Shown piece by piece: positions 1-10,429 of a DNA stretch of 64,000 nt (the first letter of the stretch is position 1; each line of letters starts with the position of its first letter). Under the pieces are notes generated by a model. It saw only the letters and a list, made by a program, of their open reading frames with translations. It searched no databases and was not told the DNA's origin. This DNA is from Ampullaceana balthica (lineage: Eukaryota; Mollusca; Gastropoda; Lymnaeidae). The stretch lies in contig CALYLW010000328.1 in assembly GCA_944989445.1 (NCBI GenBank), positions 599,796 through 663,795 of the forward strand. The letters run 5' to 3'. The position numbers and the translations under genes are program-made.

Positions 1-203
1 GTGCCTAGAGAATAGTACTTGTGATTAGGGCTGTCAATATTGTTGGAAAATACTGCCCAGGTACCCGTCCAAAATTCGAACGGGTGCCCGGGTTACCCGA
101 TCGTAACATCGCATAATTTTCCCAGTCATGACCGCTATACAATGCTACCTAGCCATCTTCCATGCACCTCATTTCACACAGTAGCTACACGGCCGACGTC
201 TTA

Positions 204-597
204 GGAGCCGTACATAAATGAAGTCAAGCGATTTTGTCCGATTTTTTACCCCCACCACCCCCCCCCATCACAGGTTGTCACAAAAACTTAGAGCCCCCTC
301 CAATATGACGTCACAAAGCTTTTCGCCCCCCCCACCATAAAAGCCGTACGTCCTTTTTGAAAATGAGCATGTGTCAAATAACTTTATTGTCATTTAATTT
401 TGTATGTAATGTGAAGTTGAACTCTAAAAATCGCTACATTAAATAAATTGTAAGCAATCAAATACTTCAGTGGAACTTTTATTTAAAGTTGCGGGTTATA
501 ATGTGACGTCACATTTATTCAAACACATCTCTCCCCCTCGTCACAAATGTGTGACCCCCTCCTCCCCTAGGTGCGTAATGTCATTTATGGACGGCCC
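204..597. mobile_element. PIF/Harbinger-like MITE
   Basis: The inverted ends GGAGCCGTACATAAATGA and TCATTTATGGACGGCCC are flanked by a 3-bp TTA duplication (201-203, 598-600). A 3-bp TWA target and GGGCCGT-type ends fit PIF/Harbinger. The interior is C-rich then G-rich, with several GTCACAAA and GACGTCAC words shared with the related copies near 5862-6255 and 11840-12255. It has no coding capacity. Confidence 0.65.
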
Positions 598-1202
598 TTA
601 TCCATCTTACACTGTTAGTAACTAATTTATTGACTTTAAAAACTTATAAATGTTGATGTATTATTAAAATCAGTTTTTGGGCAAGGCACACACTGTAATG
701 AACACACGAAACACAATCGAATGGAGGGAGGAGGAGGGGGGTAGTAGATAGGGGTCTACCGATATATCGGCTGGCCGATATATCGGCACCGATATCTGGA
801 TATCGGCAATATCGGTATCGGTAGCATGTAAAGGTCCCGATATTGACGTCACCGATATTTCATAATAAGTGACATTTTGACCCAAAAAAAATATTTAAAA
901 ATCGGAAACGAAAAAGCTATCATTTAGATTTACAATATCTCGACAAATTAATATATCGACCCCGATACCGGTATTGAAATAGTCAAAAGAGTTCTAGTAT
1001 TAATATGTGCAGCCACGATACTGTGTGCCATGTGCTGTGATATTGTTTAGGTATCGGCCGATTTTCGTATACTCAGAAATACTGTGTAAATAGTGCCAAT
1101 GCCAAGTATACCGTAATTGCTATAATAAAATGTATAACATGTAAACATTATGTTCACGTAATTGCTCTAATACTAACAGCAAAGATGCACGCAGAATCGA
1201 TA

Positions 1203-1475
1203 ACTTAATACAACCCTCAGATAGACATAAGGATAAAAAACACCTTTCTTATTCCGTATGCAAGAACAAACACATACAAGTTTTCCTTCTTCCCGTCCGG
1301 AATTCGGGCGTGGAATGGGTTGCCTGAAGAATCCAGGAAAACCAACACTTTATCAACATTTAAATCTCTAGTAAAAATGCAGGACTAAACACAAACCATA
1401 GATAAGCGTAGGACGCAATAATCTTCTGTATAGAAGGAGCGTCTGTAAACAGATAAGATAAGATAAGATAAGATG
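1203..1475 (+). mobile_element. LINE 3'-end fragment with TAAGA tail
   Basis: This is a 5'-truncated copy of the C-terminal codons and 3' end of the LINE seen nearly complete at 7573-9010 on the other strand. It ends in GAAGGAGCGTCTG followed by a run of AGATA/TAAGA repeats. The codons for the terminal WNGLPEESRK region are readable but there is no start. It sits inside hAT-B. Confidence 0.8.
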
Positions 1476-1828
1476 TCTAAAACATTTCGTTTCGTATGGA
1501 ATAACAAAATGTAACGTGTGCAGACTTGCTGTCATTGGCAACCATTCATACCTCATTTTCACTTATTACTATTAATTTGTTCTCATTGTTTCATTCATAA
1601 AAGGTGGCCGTGTGCAAAAGCCATTAAACTATTGGTTAGAATTAATAATTATGAGTCAAGGTTGAAGTTTCAAAAGGACTTCCTAATTTTGCTTGTACAA
1701 TTTAATAAAGGATTGTTCGTTTTGTTATGAGTCCTATGTAGGTCATGATCTGGAACTTGTAAACACATCGGCGTATCGGAAACTTTGTTTCGGGGAGCAA
1801 AAAAATCGGTAATATCGGCAAAACTGGA

Positions 1829-2325
1829 AATCGGTAGACCCCTTAATTATAAAATATAAATAATTACGAGTGATAAATTTAAGAATGCCGTCATCAAATA
1901 GGCCTATGACCGCTGTTATTTTTGTCCTAACAAATACTCATATCGGCACTCATATCGGAAAAAAATATCGGCAAAAATGAACATCGGTAGACCCCTAATA
2001 TTTTAAATAATTACGAGTGATAAATTTAAGAATGACGCCATCAAATATGACCGCTGTTATTTTTGTCCTAACAAATACTCATATCGGCACTCATATTAGT
2101 CATATCGGAAAAAAATATCGGTAATATCGGCGAAAATGCATGTCGGTAGTCCCCTAATATAAAAGATAAATAATTAGGAGTGATAAATTTAAGAATGACG
2201 TCATCAAATATTACCGCTGGTTTTTGTCCGAACAAATACTCATATCGGTACTCATATCGGCAAAAAAAATATCGGTAATATCGGTATCGGCAATATCGGC
2301 AAAAAGGCATATCGGTAGACCCCTA
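1829..2325. repeat. Tandem array of the hAT-B right terminus
   Basis: Units of roughly 155-170 bp begin with a copy of the terminal motif ATCGGTAGACCCC (about 1829, 1983, 2142 as GTCGGTAGTCCCC, and the true end at 2311). Each continues with the same TAATTACGAGTGATAAATTT-like and ACAAATACTCATATCGG blocks. Only the last unit is bordered by the target duplication. Confidence 0.75.
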
Positions 2326-2881
2326 GTAGTAGATAAACAACATCGACAATCGTAAACCCAATGTCGGCGTATTTCAAAGATCAAAGTTATTGTCAAAGCA
2401 GCGGTGTTTTTATTTACAAAATCAAACACGGCCTCTTTCATCTGTATGCCGACGTCTTACCCATCTTACACTGTTAGTAACTATTTAATTTATTGACCTA
2501 AAAAACGGGAAAAAAATATTTATAGTGCGTTTTTTTGATGCTTGGGTAAATGCTCACAAGCAATGATTGAAGGTGTGGACCAACCTTTAGATGTATTTCA
2601 CAGCATATATTTGAAACAAAAATTTTCATTTGATAAATTGATTTGCGAGTCGTAAATTATACACAAAAAAAGCCGCATGCGAGGCGAAGTTTGGTTAATA
2701 TAGACATTGAAGGCCACATTTTCACGGGTACCCGGACAGAATTTTACTACCCAGGTAATCTCTCGGCAACGGGTACCCGGGTACCCATTGACAGGCCTAC
2801 TTGTGACCAGATAGGGCCTTAATTATTTAGTATTTAGCCTTAGCCTAAATAATTAAAAATAACAAGGTGCCTATAACTAGT

Positions 2882-3592
2882 TATAGAGGACTGGTTAACC
2901 GTTCAAAAAATACTGGTTTACCGTCCATAAGGTGTAGGTAGATATTTTTCCTCAAGTTCTGAGAACCAACAACAGAATGTATTAAACTCAGGAACGTGCG
3001 AAGCTTGTGTTGTACAATGGTAGCCTTAGATGTCACTACTGCTCCTATTCAACTCAGCTCTCTTGCCCAATGCCCGTCACTCAGTTATTTGCGAAAAAAA
3101 ATATTTCTCAGCCAAACATTTAAAGATTTTTAGACTGTTTGGTTTTAAGGACCAGTTAACCATTCATAAATAGATGGTTAAACTATCCTTAGCAGTAGCA
3201 CGGTATTTTTTCTTAGGTCTTAAAACCCACACGAGAATGTAAATAACTGGCAACAGTGCTGCCAGTTGGAGACACCATGTTTAATAGTCTTGCATGATTT
3301 ACCCGTCAACTCAGCAAATTCTAAAAAAATTATCATTAGCCAAACAAAGGAGTAAACAGTTATAAGGGAATTTTTATTTATGCCATAGCCATACCCATAA
3401 TATTTGTAATTCATCATCTCACATGAACCATAATCACATTTAAATTGCAATTGAAAGGTTGTTTTAAGATTTAACTAATTTGACACACCAAAAAATATGC
3501 TAATACACAGAGGAATTAAAATTATGGTTAATCGGATCAGATAAATGAGGACCAGTCCTGATCTTAGGACTAGATAACCGTTAACAACCTTA
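2882..3592. mobile_element. Truncated hAT-C family copy
   Basis: The right end, CCGTTAACAACCTTA at 3578-3592, and the preceding GGACCAGTCCTGATC block match the right end of the complete element at 23077-24196. The left part contains GGACTGGTTAACCG motifs but no clean left terminus, so the copy looks left-truncated. No coding frame is seen. Confidence 0.6.
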
Positions 3593-3639
3593 GTTACATT
3601 ATCATGAAGTCATGAAGCAACAAAACCTAATTGTTAGAA

Positions 3640-4400
3640 ACCTTTAATTGAAAGGCCTTTTTTTCTTAATTATCAAGCAATTTTGGTAAAAGCAAAGAGA
3701 ACAGTGCGCTCCATTATATGGTATTTTTGGCTGCTATTTTTGTTTGGCTGATTCGTACAATTCTGACCGTGACGTCACAGCGACGCTACCGGTTGCTGGC
3801 CGAGAGTTGCTTCCCTTGAATAATGTTTGTTTTCCTGTTTTAAAAAATCGGGGGTGGGATCTCCCTCCCCAAAATAAAAAAAAAGAACGGGGGAGGGGTC
3901 TAATGGGAGAGGGAACGCCTCCCCTTATATTTATTAGATAAGAATCATGGAATACGAAACTGCGGACATACCGAGTGATGCAACAAGCCCACGAATTTGA
4001 AGGCTCTCTCTTTTTCGCTTTGCCACAGTAGGGCAAGCATCGCGTCGGACATTAATTAGTGATTTGCTAAATGGAAGCTGATTTGAGTGTTTTACTAGTG
4101 ATATTTCGGAAGAATATAACTCGAGAATTATTTATAAATTTAGTGATAAAAGTTTATTTTGCGTGATTATCTTCCATTGCCCGGCCCATTTCATTTTCAG
4201 CCTTTTCCCTCAGTTGGGACTATCGATCCGCCCGCCATCTTTGTTCCTTGCATAGCAACAAAGATGGCGGCCACAAATGACCTCATTTTGGCCCGGTCAG
4301 AATAGTTCGAATTTACCATTTGTTTTTTTCTATTTTATTTTAAAAATAGAAAACTAAACCTAACCCAGACCCTAAAACTAAAACCTTAATTACATTTATG
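3640..4400. other. DENND11 intron 2: repeat fragments only
   Basis: This stretch holds a TGGTAAAAGCAAAGAGAA block (about 3687) that recurs near 20694 and, inverted, near 59609. It also has two G/C-run segments at 3848-3925 and a short palindrome around 4226-4275 built from GCCATCTTTGTT and AACAAAGATGGCGGC. The same AAGATGGCGGCC word recurs near 18080. The open frames across 3734-4036 on both strands look like chance products of the G-runs. No exon is recognised. Confidence 0.4.
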
Positions 4401-4509
4401 GATAAAATAATTGCATGTATTCCCTTTTCAGTTGTAAAATACATTTCATTCCCGGAAATACGCCTCGTTCTGCCATAACAACAATGTTAATAGTTTAGCG
4501 CACGCTTAC

Positions 4510-4609
4510 ACAAAGTCACTACTGAGTGTGTGTGAGCCGCTAGTCATGGCTTTGAATTCAACTCCATCAAGTTCTGTATCTTCAGGAACACACCATTCTA
4601 TGATGTTAC
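4510..4609 (-). CDS. DENND11: DENND11 coding exon 2
   Basis: The acceptor is CCTTGCAG. The exon reads from the split glycine through NIIEWC to SSDFV and leaves by GTAAGC in phase 2. This 100-nt exon carries the start of the uDENN region. Confidence 0.88.
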
Positions 4610-4974
4610 CTGCAAGGATAGTTATTTTATTACAATCAAATAATATATGCATTATTTTAATTACATCTTCCACTAAAACACACATAAAATGCCACAGATT
4701 AGAATGAGGGACACGCAGCTGTGTCACTGTCACTGCTGTGTCAGTGTCAAACCGTCAAACCTGATCGAGTATCAAAAGCAACTACAAATAAGGCAACAAT
4801 AGAATCTTGTTCAGCGAGTGTTAAGAAACTATTGTTCGCGCTAATTGTAATTCTGTCAGGTTGACCATCCGGGTAAGGCCCAAGAGTATTTGGTACAAGA
4901 CTCTTAGGAGTATAATGCGGATAATCGTGAGTATCATCATTGTCTAGCAAATGTAATTTTTCTTCAGAGGCCAT
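4510..4974 (-). CDS. DENND11: DENND11 (DENN domain-containing 11, LCHN/KIAA1147), 5' part
   Basis: Two adjoining minus-strand exons encode the N-terminus of DENND11, a DENN-family protein of the type that acts as a Rab exchange factor or membrane-trafficking regulator; its exact substrate is not shown here. The match rests on residues 63-104, where FVVAFDTRSG, then IIEWC and DGVEFKAM follow the human order VFVVAFDTRSGNIVEWC and EGVEFKSM almost residue for residue. The first 60 residues are acidic and low-similarity, as is usual for this family's N-terminus. The start ATG at 4974 has an A at -3 and G at +4. After 314 nt the coding sequence runs into a GTAAGC donor. Exon 3 (human YFRKGPFFGL) is not found between 1 and 4509, so intron 2 exceeds 4.5 kb and is filled with transposons. 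Identification is firm for exon 2 and for the end of exon 1. Confidence 0.88.
4761..4974 (-). CDS. DENND11: DENND11 coding exon 1
   Basis: The exon has 71 codons plus one base and ends ...FDTRS-G. Its donor is GTTTGA, a weak form of the consensus. The intron that follows is only 151 bp (4610-4760). Confidence 0.88.
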
Positions 4975-5194
4975 TTTCCTTTGACAATTTTTTCAGAGTA
5001 GAGCTTCTTGAACTCTATCCGCACGTACAACGTAATTTTATTGTTAGTTATAGCTTTATTCAGCGTGTTTTTGTTTTTTTTTAATATAAAAAAATTAAAT
5101 ATAAAGATTAACTTTTATTGAAATATGTCTAACCTTTCATTTTTCAAAACCCAAAAATCCTAAATATAAGATGATATTAAAATTGAAATTCTAT

Positions 5195-5262
5195 ACACAA
5201 ACCATGGATAAGCGTATGACGCAATAATCGTTTGAATAGGAGATAAGATATAAGATAAGTGA
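5195..5262 (+). mobile_element. LINE 3'-end remnant
   Basis: The words ACACAAACCATGGATAAGCG, GACGCAATAATC and a TAAGATATAAGATAAG tail match the LINE 3' end at 1385-1475. Only the last 70 bases remain. Confidence 0.65.
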
Positions 5263-5399
5263 TAATAATAATAATATGTATGCGAAGCTCTGTATCTTAT
5301 AACAACATTAGTTAAACAACCAAACCCAATAACTAGAAACACTAGAGAATAATAGATTAATAGAACAAAGAAACAGATTAACTCACACTAAAGATTAAG

Positions 5400-5830
5400 A
5401 TCCAAAGCACTTTAAATTAGGAGAAATGATAAATGAAACATTGTCATGGGATACACAATTCAATTTAATGAAGGAATTCAAAAATTCAATCAAACTTTAA
5501 ACTTCATAAAAAGTAATTTTTACAAATGAAATAAGAAAATAAAACTATAACTATAATGCTACCTTAATCTTACATTGGTCAGACCTATACTAGACCTAGC
5601 ATCTGCTGTATGGGACAAATCTACCAAAGAAAACAGATAAACTAGTAGAACAAATTCAAAATAGAGCAGCAAGATTCATTACTGGCGAATATTAACAACT
5701 GAAAAGAGTAACTCCATTAGTTATCTTATGTAATCTAGCAAACTATGGGATTTGAAGAGCAAATTACTAGAGTTTGCATAAGGCATTAAATTCTAACTTG
5801 GAAAAACAAGACACCAATTATGCAAATATA
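5400..5830 (+). pseudogene. Decayed LINE reverse-transcriptase C-terminus
   Basis: Across shifting frames one can read the order of the LINE at 7652-8086: a GRPILDLASAVWD-like block near 5580-5615, then KLVEQIQNRAARFITGEY near 5640-5690, then NSNLE near 5793. Stops and indels interrupt it throughout. It is non-functional. Confidence 0.6.
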
Positions 5831-5861
5831 TCCTCCCCCCTCCCCACAAGCACTGCTTTAA

Positions 5862-6255
5862 GGTGCCGTTTGTAAATGACGTCCCGCACCTAGGGGGGAG
5901 TTCATAAAGTACGTCACGCTATTTTTGACCATTTTACCTTCCCCCTCCCCCGTCACAAACTGTCACAAATCTCGCACCCCCCCCCCAAGTACGTCACACT
6001 TTTGAACAAAACTTTTGTTTTTTTATGAACAAAATAATTAAAATTTAATATAAAACACCATGACGTCACACATGGTCGGACCCCCCTCCCCCTGTCACAG
6101 TTTCTTACACCCCTGCCCCCTCTGGAGCGTGACGTACTTTATGGACGACCACTAGGGGGAAGAGGGGTCCACTCATTTGTGACGATGTGTGACGAGGGGG
6201 GAGGGGAAATAAAAAAATCGCCCAAATTCGCGTGACATCATTTATGGAAGGCCCC
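5862..6255. mobile_element. PIF/Harbinger-like MITE, outer copy
   Basis: The ends GGTGCCGTTTGTAAATGACG and TCATTTATGGAAGGCCC are inverted and resemble those of 204-597. The target duplication is not clean (TTA against TTG). The body is split by a second MITE of the same superfamily at 5894-6152. Confidence 0.55.
5894..6152. mobile_element. PIF/Harbinger-like MITE, nested copy
   Basis: The inverted ends TTCATAAAGTACGTCACGC and GCGTGACGTACTTTATGGA lie just inside a 3-bp TAG duplication (5891-5893, 6153-6155). The interior alternates C-runs with TGTCACAAA words. Confidence 0.65.
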
Positions 6256-6259
6256 TTTG

Positions 6260-6999
6260 GTCAAGTTGAAACAAATAAACTTGTAAACTGAACTACAGAA
6301 AAATTAATAGCTCGATGAGGCTGAAAAGCTCTTCACATCAGATGAACCAACCCAATTTTGGCCGTAGGCCGCGCATGGCAGTCATCCTGCTAGTTGTTCA
6401 TCTCTCTAAATCAAGCTTGTAAGCCGTAATAAAAATCCCACTCATACACTCATTTGGGGGCATCAAATCATTGTGATATGCAATTTGAGGTATCTTCAGG
6501 AAGAAGCCCAGGAGAACCCAGCACAAGATAGAAAAGGTTATTCACCGAACTATAGAGAGTAAATTGAAGAAATTGGTCTAATTAATACATCTCCGTTTTC
6601 TAAAACGTAGCGAATAACAGCAGTAAGCTGATCCATATGACTGATTCCAGCAGTTAAATCGTTTCTAGTGCCATATATTGAGAATTATTTATTTCTGGAA
6701 TAACCTGTGTGGATACTTTGGATCATCATTGATCATACATCAATAAATTCATCACATATAGTGGCAACGAGATATAATACGTTTCCCTTTAAACGAGTTC
6801 CATTAATTAATGTATTGATTTAGAAAATTATATAATTGAGTTCAGAGGTCAATGCAGCCACGATCGTTTCAATTGTTTGGATAGTATCTAAATGTGTAAA
6901 TGTCTGTCATTGTCATCACCCAAAACTAATCTACTTTAAGCAAGAAATGTAATCATGGCAACTAATTTCTGCAATTGTGGAGGATTTACACATTTCTTG
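6260..6999. other. Intergenic, nothing recognised
   Basis: AT-rich unique-looking sequence. I see no frame over 60 codons, no RNA gene, and no clear repeat end. Confidence 0.4.
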
Positions 7000-7475
7000 C
7001 TGGGAATTTTTTTAAAGCCAAATTAGGCAAATTTATAGAAATGGGAATTTATGAGGATTTGGCCCTAAATATCTTCTTATCTTATCTATACAGACGCTCC
7101 TTCTATGCAGAAGATAGTTGCGTCCACAGACCATGACAGATGATCTGTTGGCAAGTGATGCAGCATTTACAGGCCACGGCTTTGTGGGTTCCACGCATTA
7201 CCCAGCCGCCTAGTGTTAGGTACCCATTCGGAGCGGGGTGACTCAGGGACGCCCTAGGCCTCGGGAACAAACCCTTGCCTTCACACGGATTCGAACCTGT
7301 GACCATCGGTACGACAGTCCAGTGCGCTGCCACTCGACCACCGCATCCCCTAAATATGGGAATATTTGAGATTGCTTCGCCAACAGAATTTAATGCATTT
7401 GGGAATTTTTAGTCTAATTTGGGATTTTTTTTTCTCCTGCCTGGTAAAATTTGGCACCTTGAGTTAACAGCACTG
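7000..7475 (-). mobile_element. hAT MITE (family D), split by a SINE
   Basis: Read on the minus strand this matches the complete copy at 39933-40189. It starts CAGTGCTGTTAACTCAAGG (7475 downward), then shows the repeated AAATTCCCA words and a GGGCCAAA block. It is interrupted at 7073-7347 by a tRNA SINE. Its far end near 7000 is eroded. Confidence 0.75.
7073..7347 (-). mobile_element. tRNA-derived SINE with LINE-like 3' tail
   Basis: The minus strand begins GGGGATGCGGTGGTCGAGTG and contains a pol III A box (TGGTCGAGTGG) and B box (GGTTCGAATCC, about 7283-7293). An unrelated body follows. The 3' tail, ACGCAACTATCTTCTGCATA then GAAGGAGCGTCTG and AGATAAGATAAG, copies the 3' end of the LINE at 7573-9010. 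Target duplications CCCTAAATAT lie at 7063-7072 and 7348-7357, so it inserted into the family D hAT MITE. A SINE that borrows the LINE tail can be mobilised by that LINE's reverse transcriptase. Confidence 0.85.
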
Positions 7476-7572
7476 ATTTCTAGCCCGGCTATAACAATAA
7501 AACAATTCGACTTCGAAAGTAATCAAGCGTATGGCGATAACATTACCCTAAAAAGAAAATAAATAAATAAAT

Positions 7573-9010
7573 CTGATCTTATCTTATCTGTTTATTGACG
7601 CTCCTTCTATACATAAGATTATTGCGTCATATGCTTATCTATGGTTTGTGTTTAGTCCTGCATTTTTATTAGAGATTTAAATGTTGATAAAGTGTTGGTT
7701 TTCCTGGATTCTTCAGGCAACCCATTCCACGCCCGAATTCTGGACGGGAAGAAGGAAAACTTGTATGTGTTTGTTCTTGCATACGGAATAAGAAAGGTGT
7801 TTTTATCCTTATGTCTATCTGAGGGTTGTATTAAGTTATCTTTGTGTTGTATTTCTAAATTAGAATTAATTGCTTTATGTATGATTACTACTTTGTTCTT
7901 GGTTCTTCTATCCTCTAGTGTTTCAAGGTTTAATGATTTAACTAATGGTGTTATTCTAGTCAGTTTTGAATATTCTCCAGTAATGAATCTGGCAGCTCTT
8001 TTTTGGATTTGTTCTAGTTTATCAATGTTTTCTTTGGTGGATGGGTCCCATACAGAAGATGCATAGTCTAGTACAGGTCTCACCAAAGTGAGATAGCATT
8101 TTAGTTTTATATCTTTATTACATTTTTAAAGGTTTCTTTTTATAAAGCCTAAGGTTTTGTTTGATTTTTTAATAACTTCATTGACATGGGGATTCCATGA
8201 TAGTTTCTCATTTATTAAGACTCCTAAGTATTTTGCATCTTTAGTTTGGGTCAGTTCTTTTCCATGAATGTAATATTTTGAATTTATTTGTTTCTTTTTC
8301 TTTGTTACTCTTAACAGTTGATACTTTTCTGGGTGGAAAGACATACTCCAGTTAGTTTCCCATTTTATCAATTCATCTAAGTCTTTTTGTAAAATTTTGC
8401 TATCTTGTTCTGATTTAATTGTTCTATAGATTATACAATCATCAGCAAATAACCTAACTTTTTACCAGTTGAGATGTTGTTGGGTAAATCATTTATATAA
8501 ATTAAAAAGAGTAAGGGACCTAGCACAGTTTCTTGTGGAACTCCTGAGTTAACCTTTATTGGTGCAGATTTAGATCCATTAATTATTACAGTTTGCTCCC
8601 TGCCCAAAAGGAAGTCTTGGATCCAGTGATGTAAGGGACCTGAGATTCCAAAGTAGTTAAGTTTTTTAAGTAAACTAAGGTGGTGAACTTTGTCAAATGC
8701 TTTTGAGAAGTCCAGTAGTATTGTATCTATTTGATCATTTTTGTCTAAGCCTTTTGATAGTTCATCTATTAAACCTATTAATTGTGTTTCACATGATCTG
8801 TTTTTTCTAAAGCCATGTTGATGTGGGCATAGGGCATTATATTTGTCAAGGTGGTTAACTATTCTACTATATATTATGTGTTCTAGTAATTTACAGGTGA
8901 TACTAGTAAGTGATAGAGGCCTGTAATTACCAGGGTCTGATTTATCCCCTTTCTTAAAGAGTGGAGTTAAGTTAGCTAGTTTCCAATCCTGGGGCACTTT
9001 ACCCTGGTTT
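7573..9010 (-). pseudogene. Non-LTR retrotransposon reverse transcriptase, 5'-truncated
   Basis: Minus-strand frames give a reverse transcriptase of the jockey/CR1-like group. Order: LTPLFKKGDKSDPGNYRPLS (about 8960-8900), HGFRKNRSCETQ, LLDFSKAFDKVHH, GVPQETVLGPLLF, then FADD in a shifted frame (about 8440), and the thumb and C-terminal region YASSVWDPSTKENIDKLEQI to TFKSLIKMQD (8086-7652). Breaks: the GVPQG glycine is E, the frame shifts near 8460 just before FADD, and there is a stop between 8126 and 8086. The 5' part is replaced by a TA run at 9022-9062. The 3' end reads GAAGGAGCGTC then a TAAGA-type tail at 7573. It is the best local copy of the family seen at 1203, 5195, 5400, 15016, 16186 and 54030. 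Confidence 0.88.
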
Positions 9011-9016
9011 AAATAA

Positions 9017-9021
<5 letters not shown>

Positions 9022-9062
<41 letters not shown>
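9022..9062. repeat. (TA)n microsatellite
   Basis: About 20 uninterrupted TA units abut the truncated 5' side of the LINE. Confidence 0.95.
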
Positions 9063-9065
<3 letters not shown>

Positions 9066-10429
9066 CGCTTTTAGATGAAGGAAACACTAGACAATGACTT
9101 TAAAATTTAAAAACATTAAAAATACATGTAGTGGGATTTGAAGAGTGGCGTTTCTGACTCGCGAGTCAAATGATACGTTTCATCCCCTTACGAAATATGA
9201 TGCTATTTCATGCAGTGGCGTCACTAGGGGGGCGGGGGGCCGCCCCGGGTGACACCCATTAGGGGGTGACACCCGAGCCTAAAATTTTTACTGCGTTCGA
9301 TTTTATGTCAGAAAACAAAAGATGACAAATTTTTTAATCTAGAAAGAAATTAAGAAATACAATGAAATACGTTAAACGCGAAAATTCTTATTAAAAAAAA
9401 TATCAGTTAACTTGCAATAATAAAACAGTCCCAACACACGAACAACATTAAAACAAATTAGGAAAAAAAGAAAAGAAATAGTTGCAGCAGATAGATCTCT
9501 AAAAAAGGCTGGAATGAAAGAGGCAGTGTCTTCTGTTTTAAAAGATATAAAGTCATTTGGGCTTGGACACACCGACGGCATGAACGAATCCCACCTCACG
9601 ACTCCATCCACCACAGTGGGGTGGGGGGAATACAATTTTTATCACCCCCCCCCCAAGACAAAAAATCAAAAGATGGGTTTTCTTTGTTGATGTTTTTCTT
9701 GCGGAAAATTATGATTTCAATGTCTTTGAGTTAATATTTTATATATATATATTTATTAAAGGCGTGAAAGCATAGATATGCATGTTTAAATACAGGTAGT
9801 CCTCCGGTTACGACGGTCCCATCCCGACTTACGCTGTTTCGTGCTTACGAACGCGCCCCCGTGAAGAATAGTATTACGCGTTATTCCGTATTTTAAAAAA
9901 AATAATTCATGAGGTAACGAATTCTTTTCTCTATTTGAAATAACAAAAATTATTGAAAAATATGTATGATTATTATTTCAACCTACAACTTTCGTTTGCG
10001 AATTTTTCAAATGGCGAAGTTTTCAATCAAGTCAATAAAGCTGAGTAAGCTTACAAGTTCCTTTACAATGCTCATTATAGAGAGCATATTCAGCCTTTTT
10101 CGTCTCATGCAAATTCCAACTCATTATATATTCTTTTCAACTTTGAAAAGGATCGCTCTCAGCTGCAGTTTGATGTCATCATTGAAAGATAGATGCGAAG
10201 TGTGATGTGTACATTTGTAAAGAACTGTGTGAGATATAGCTCATTCAACAGCAGCAAATTTTTTAGCTCTGTGCAAGTTTTTTGAGTTTCGCTTTGTGCT
10301 AATTCCTTTTCCTTACCCTAAGCCTGGGGCTGGACAATAACTTTTTTAAGAGTTCTGAAAATTGGACTAATTCTGAAGGTAAGCAGTCTTCGAAATCACT
10401 CATGAACCTACATGTGGAAGAAAATATGA

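Larger units (their letters stand above)
749..2325. mobile_element. hAT-type element nested in hAT-A (hAT-B)
   Basis: Perfect 15-bp inverted ends TAGGGGTCTACCGAT and ATCGGTAGACCCCTA are flanked by a perfect 8-bp duplication GTAGTAGA (741-748, 2326-2333). The interior is packed with ATATCGG and CGATAT words, typical of subterminal transposase-binding repeats. It also contains a LINE 3' end (1203-1475) and a tandem array of its own right end (1829-2325). No transposase frame is seen. Confidence 0.85.
26..2799. mobile_element. hAT-type non-autonomous element (hAT-A)
   Basis: The ends are near-perfect inverted repeats, TAGGGCTGTCAAT on the left and its complement form ATTGACAGGCCTA on the right (12 of 13 match). 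They are flanked by an 8-bp target duplication, CTTGTGAT at 18-25 and CTTGTGAC at 2800-2807. An 8-bp duplication is characteristic of hAT elements. Subterminal GGGTACCCG-like motifs recur near both ends (about 60-110 and 2725-2785). No transposase frame is visible. Much of its length is made of younger insertions: a Harbinger-like MITE (204-597) and a second hAT element (749-2325). Confidence 0.8.

Noticed and set aside
3734..4036. 100-codon minus-strand frame (and its plus-strand shadow)
   Set aside because: Low-complexity residues from G/C runs and no similarity; no splice or start context of note.
7103..7333. Minus-strand 76-codon frame as a gene
   Set aside because: It lies entirely in the tRNA-derived SINE.
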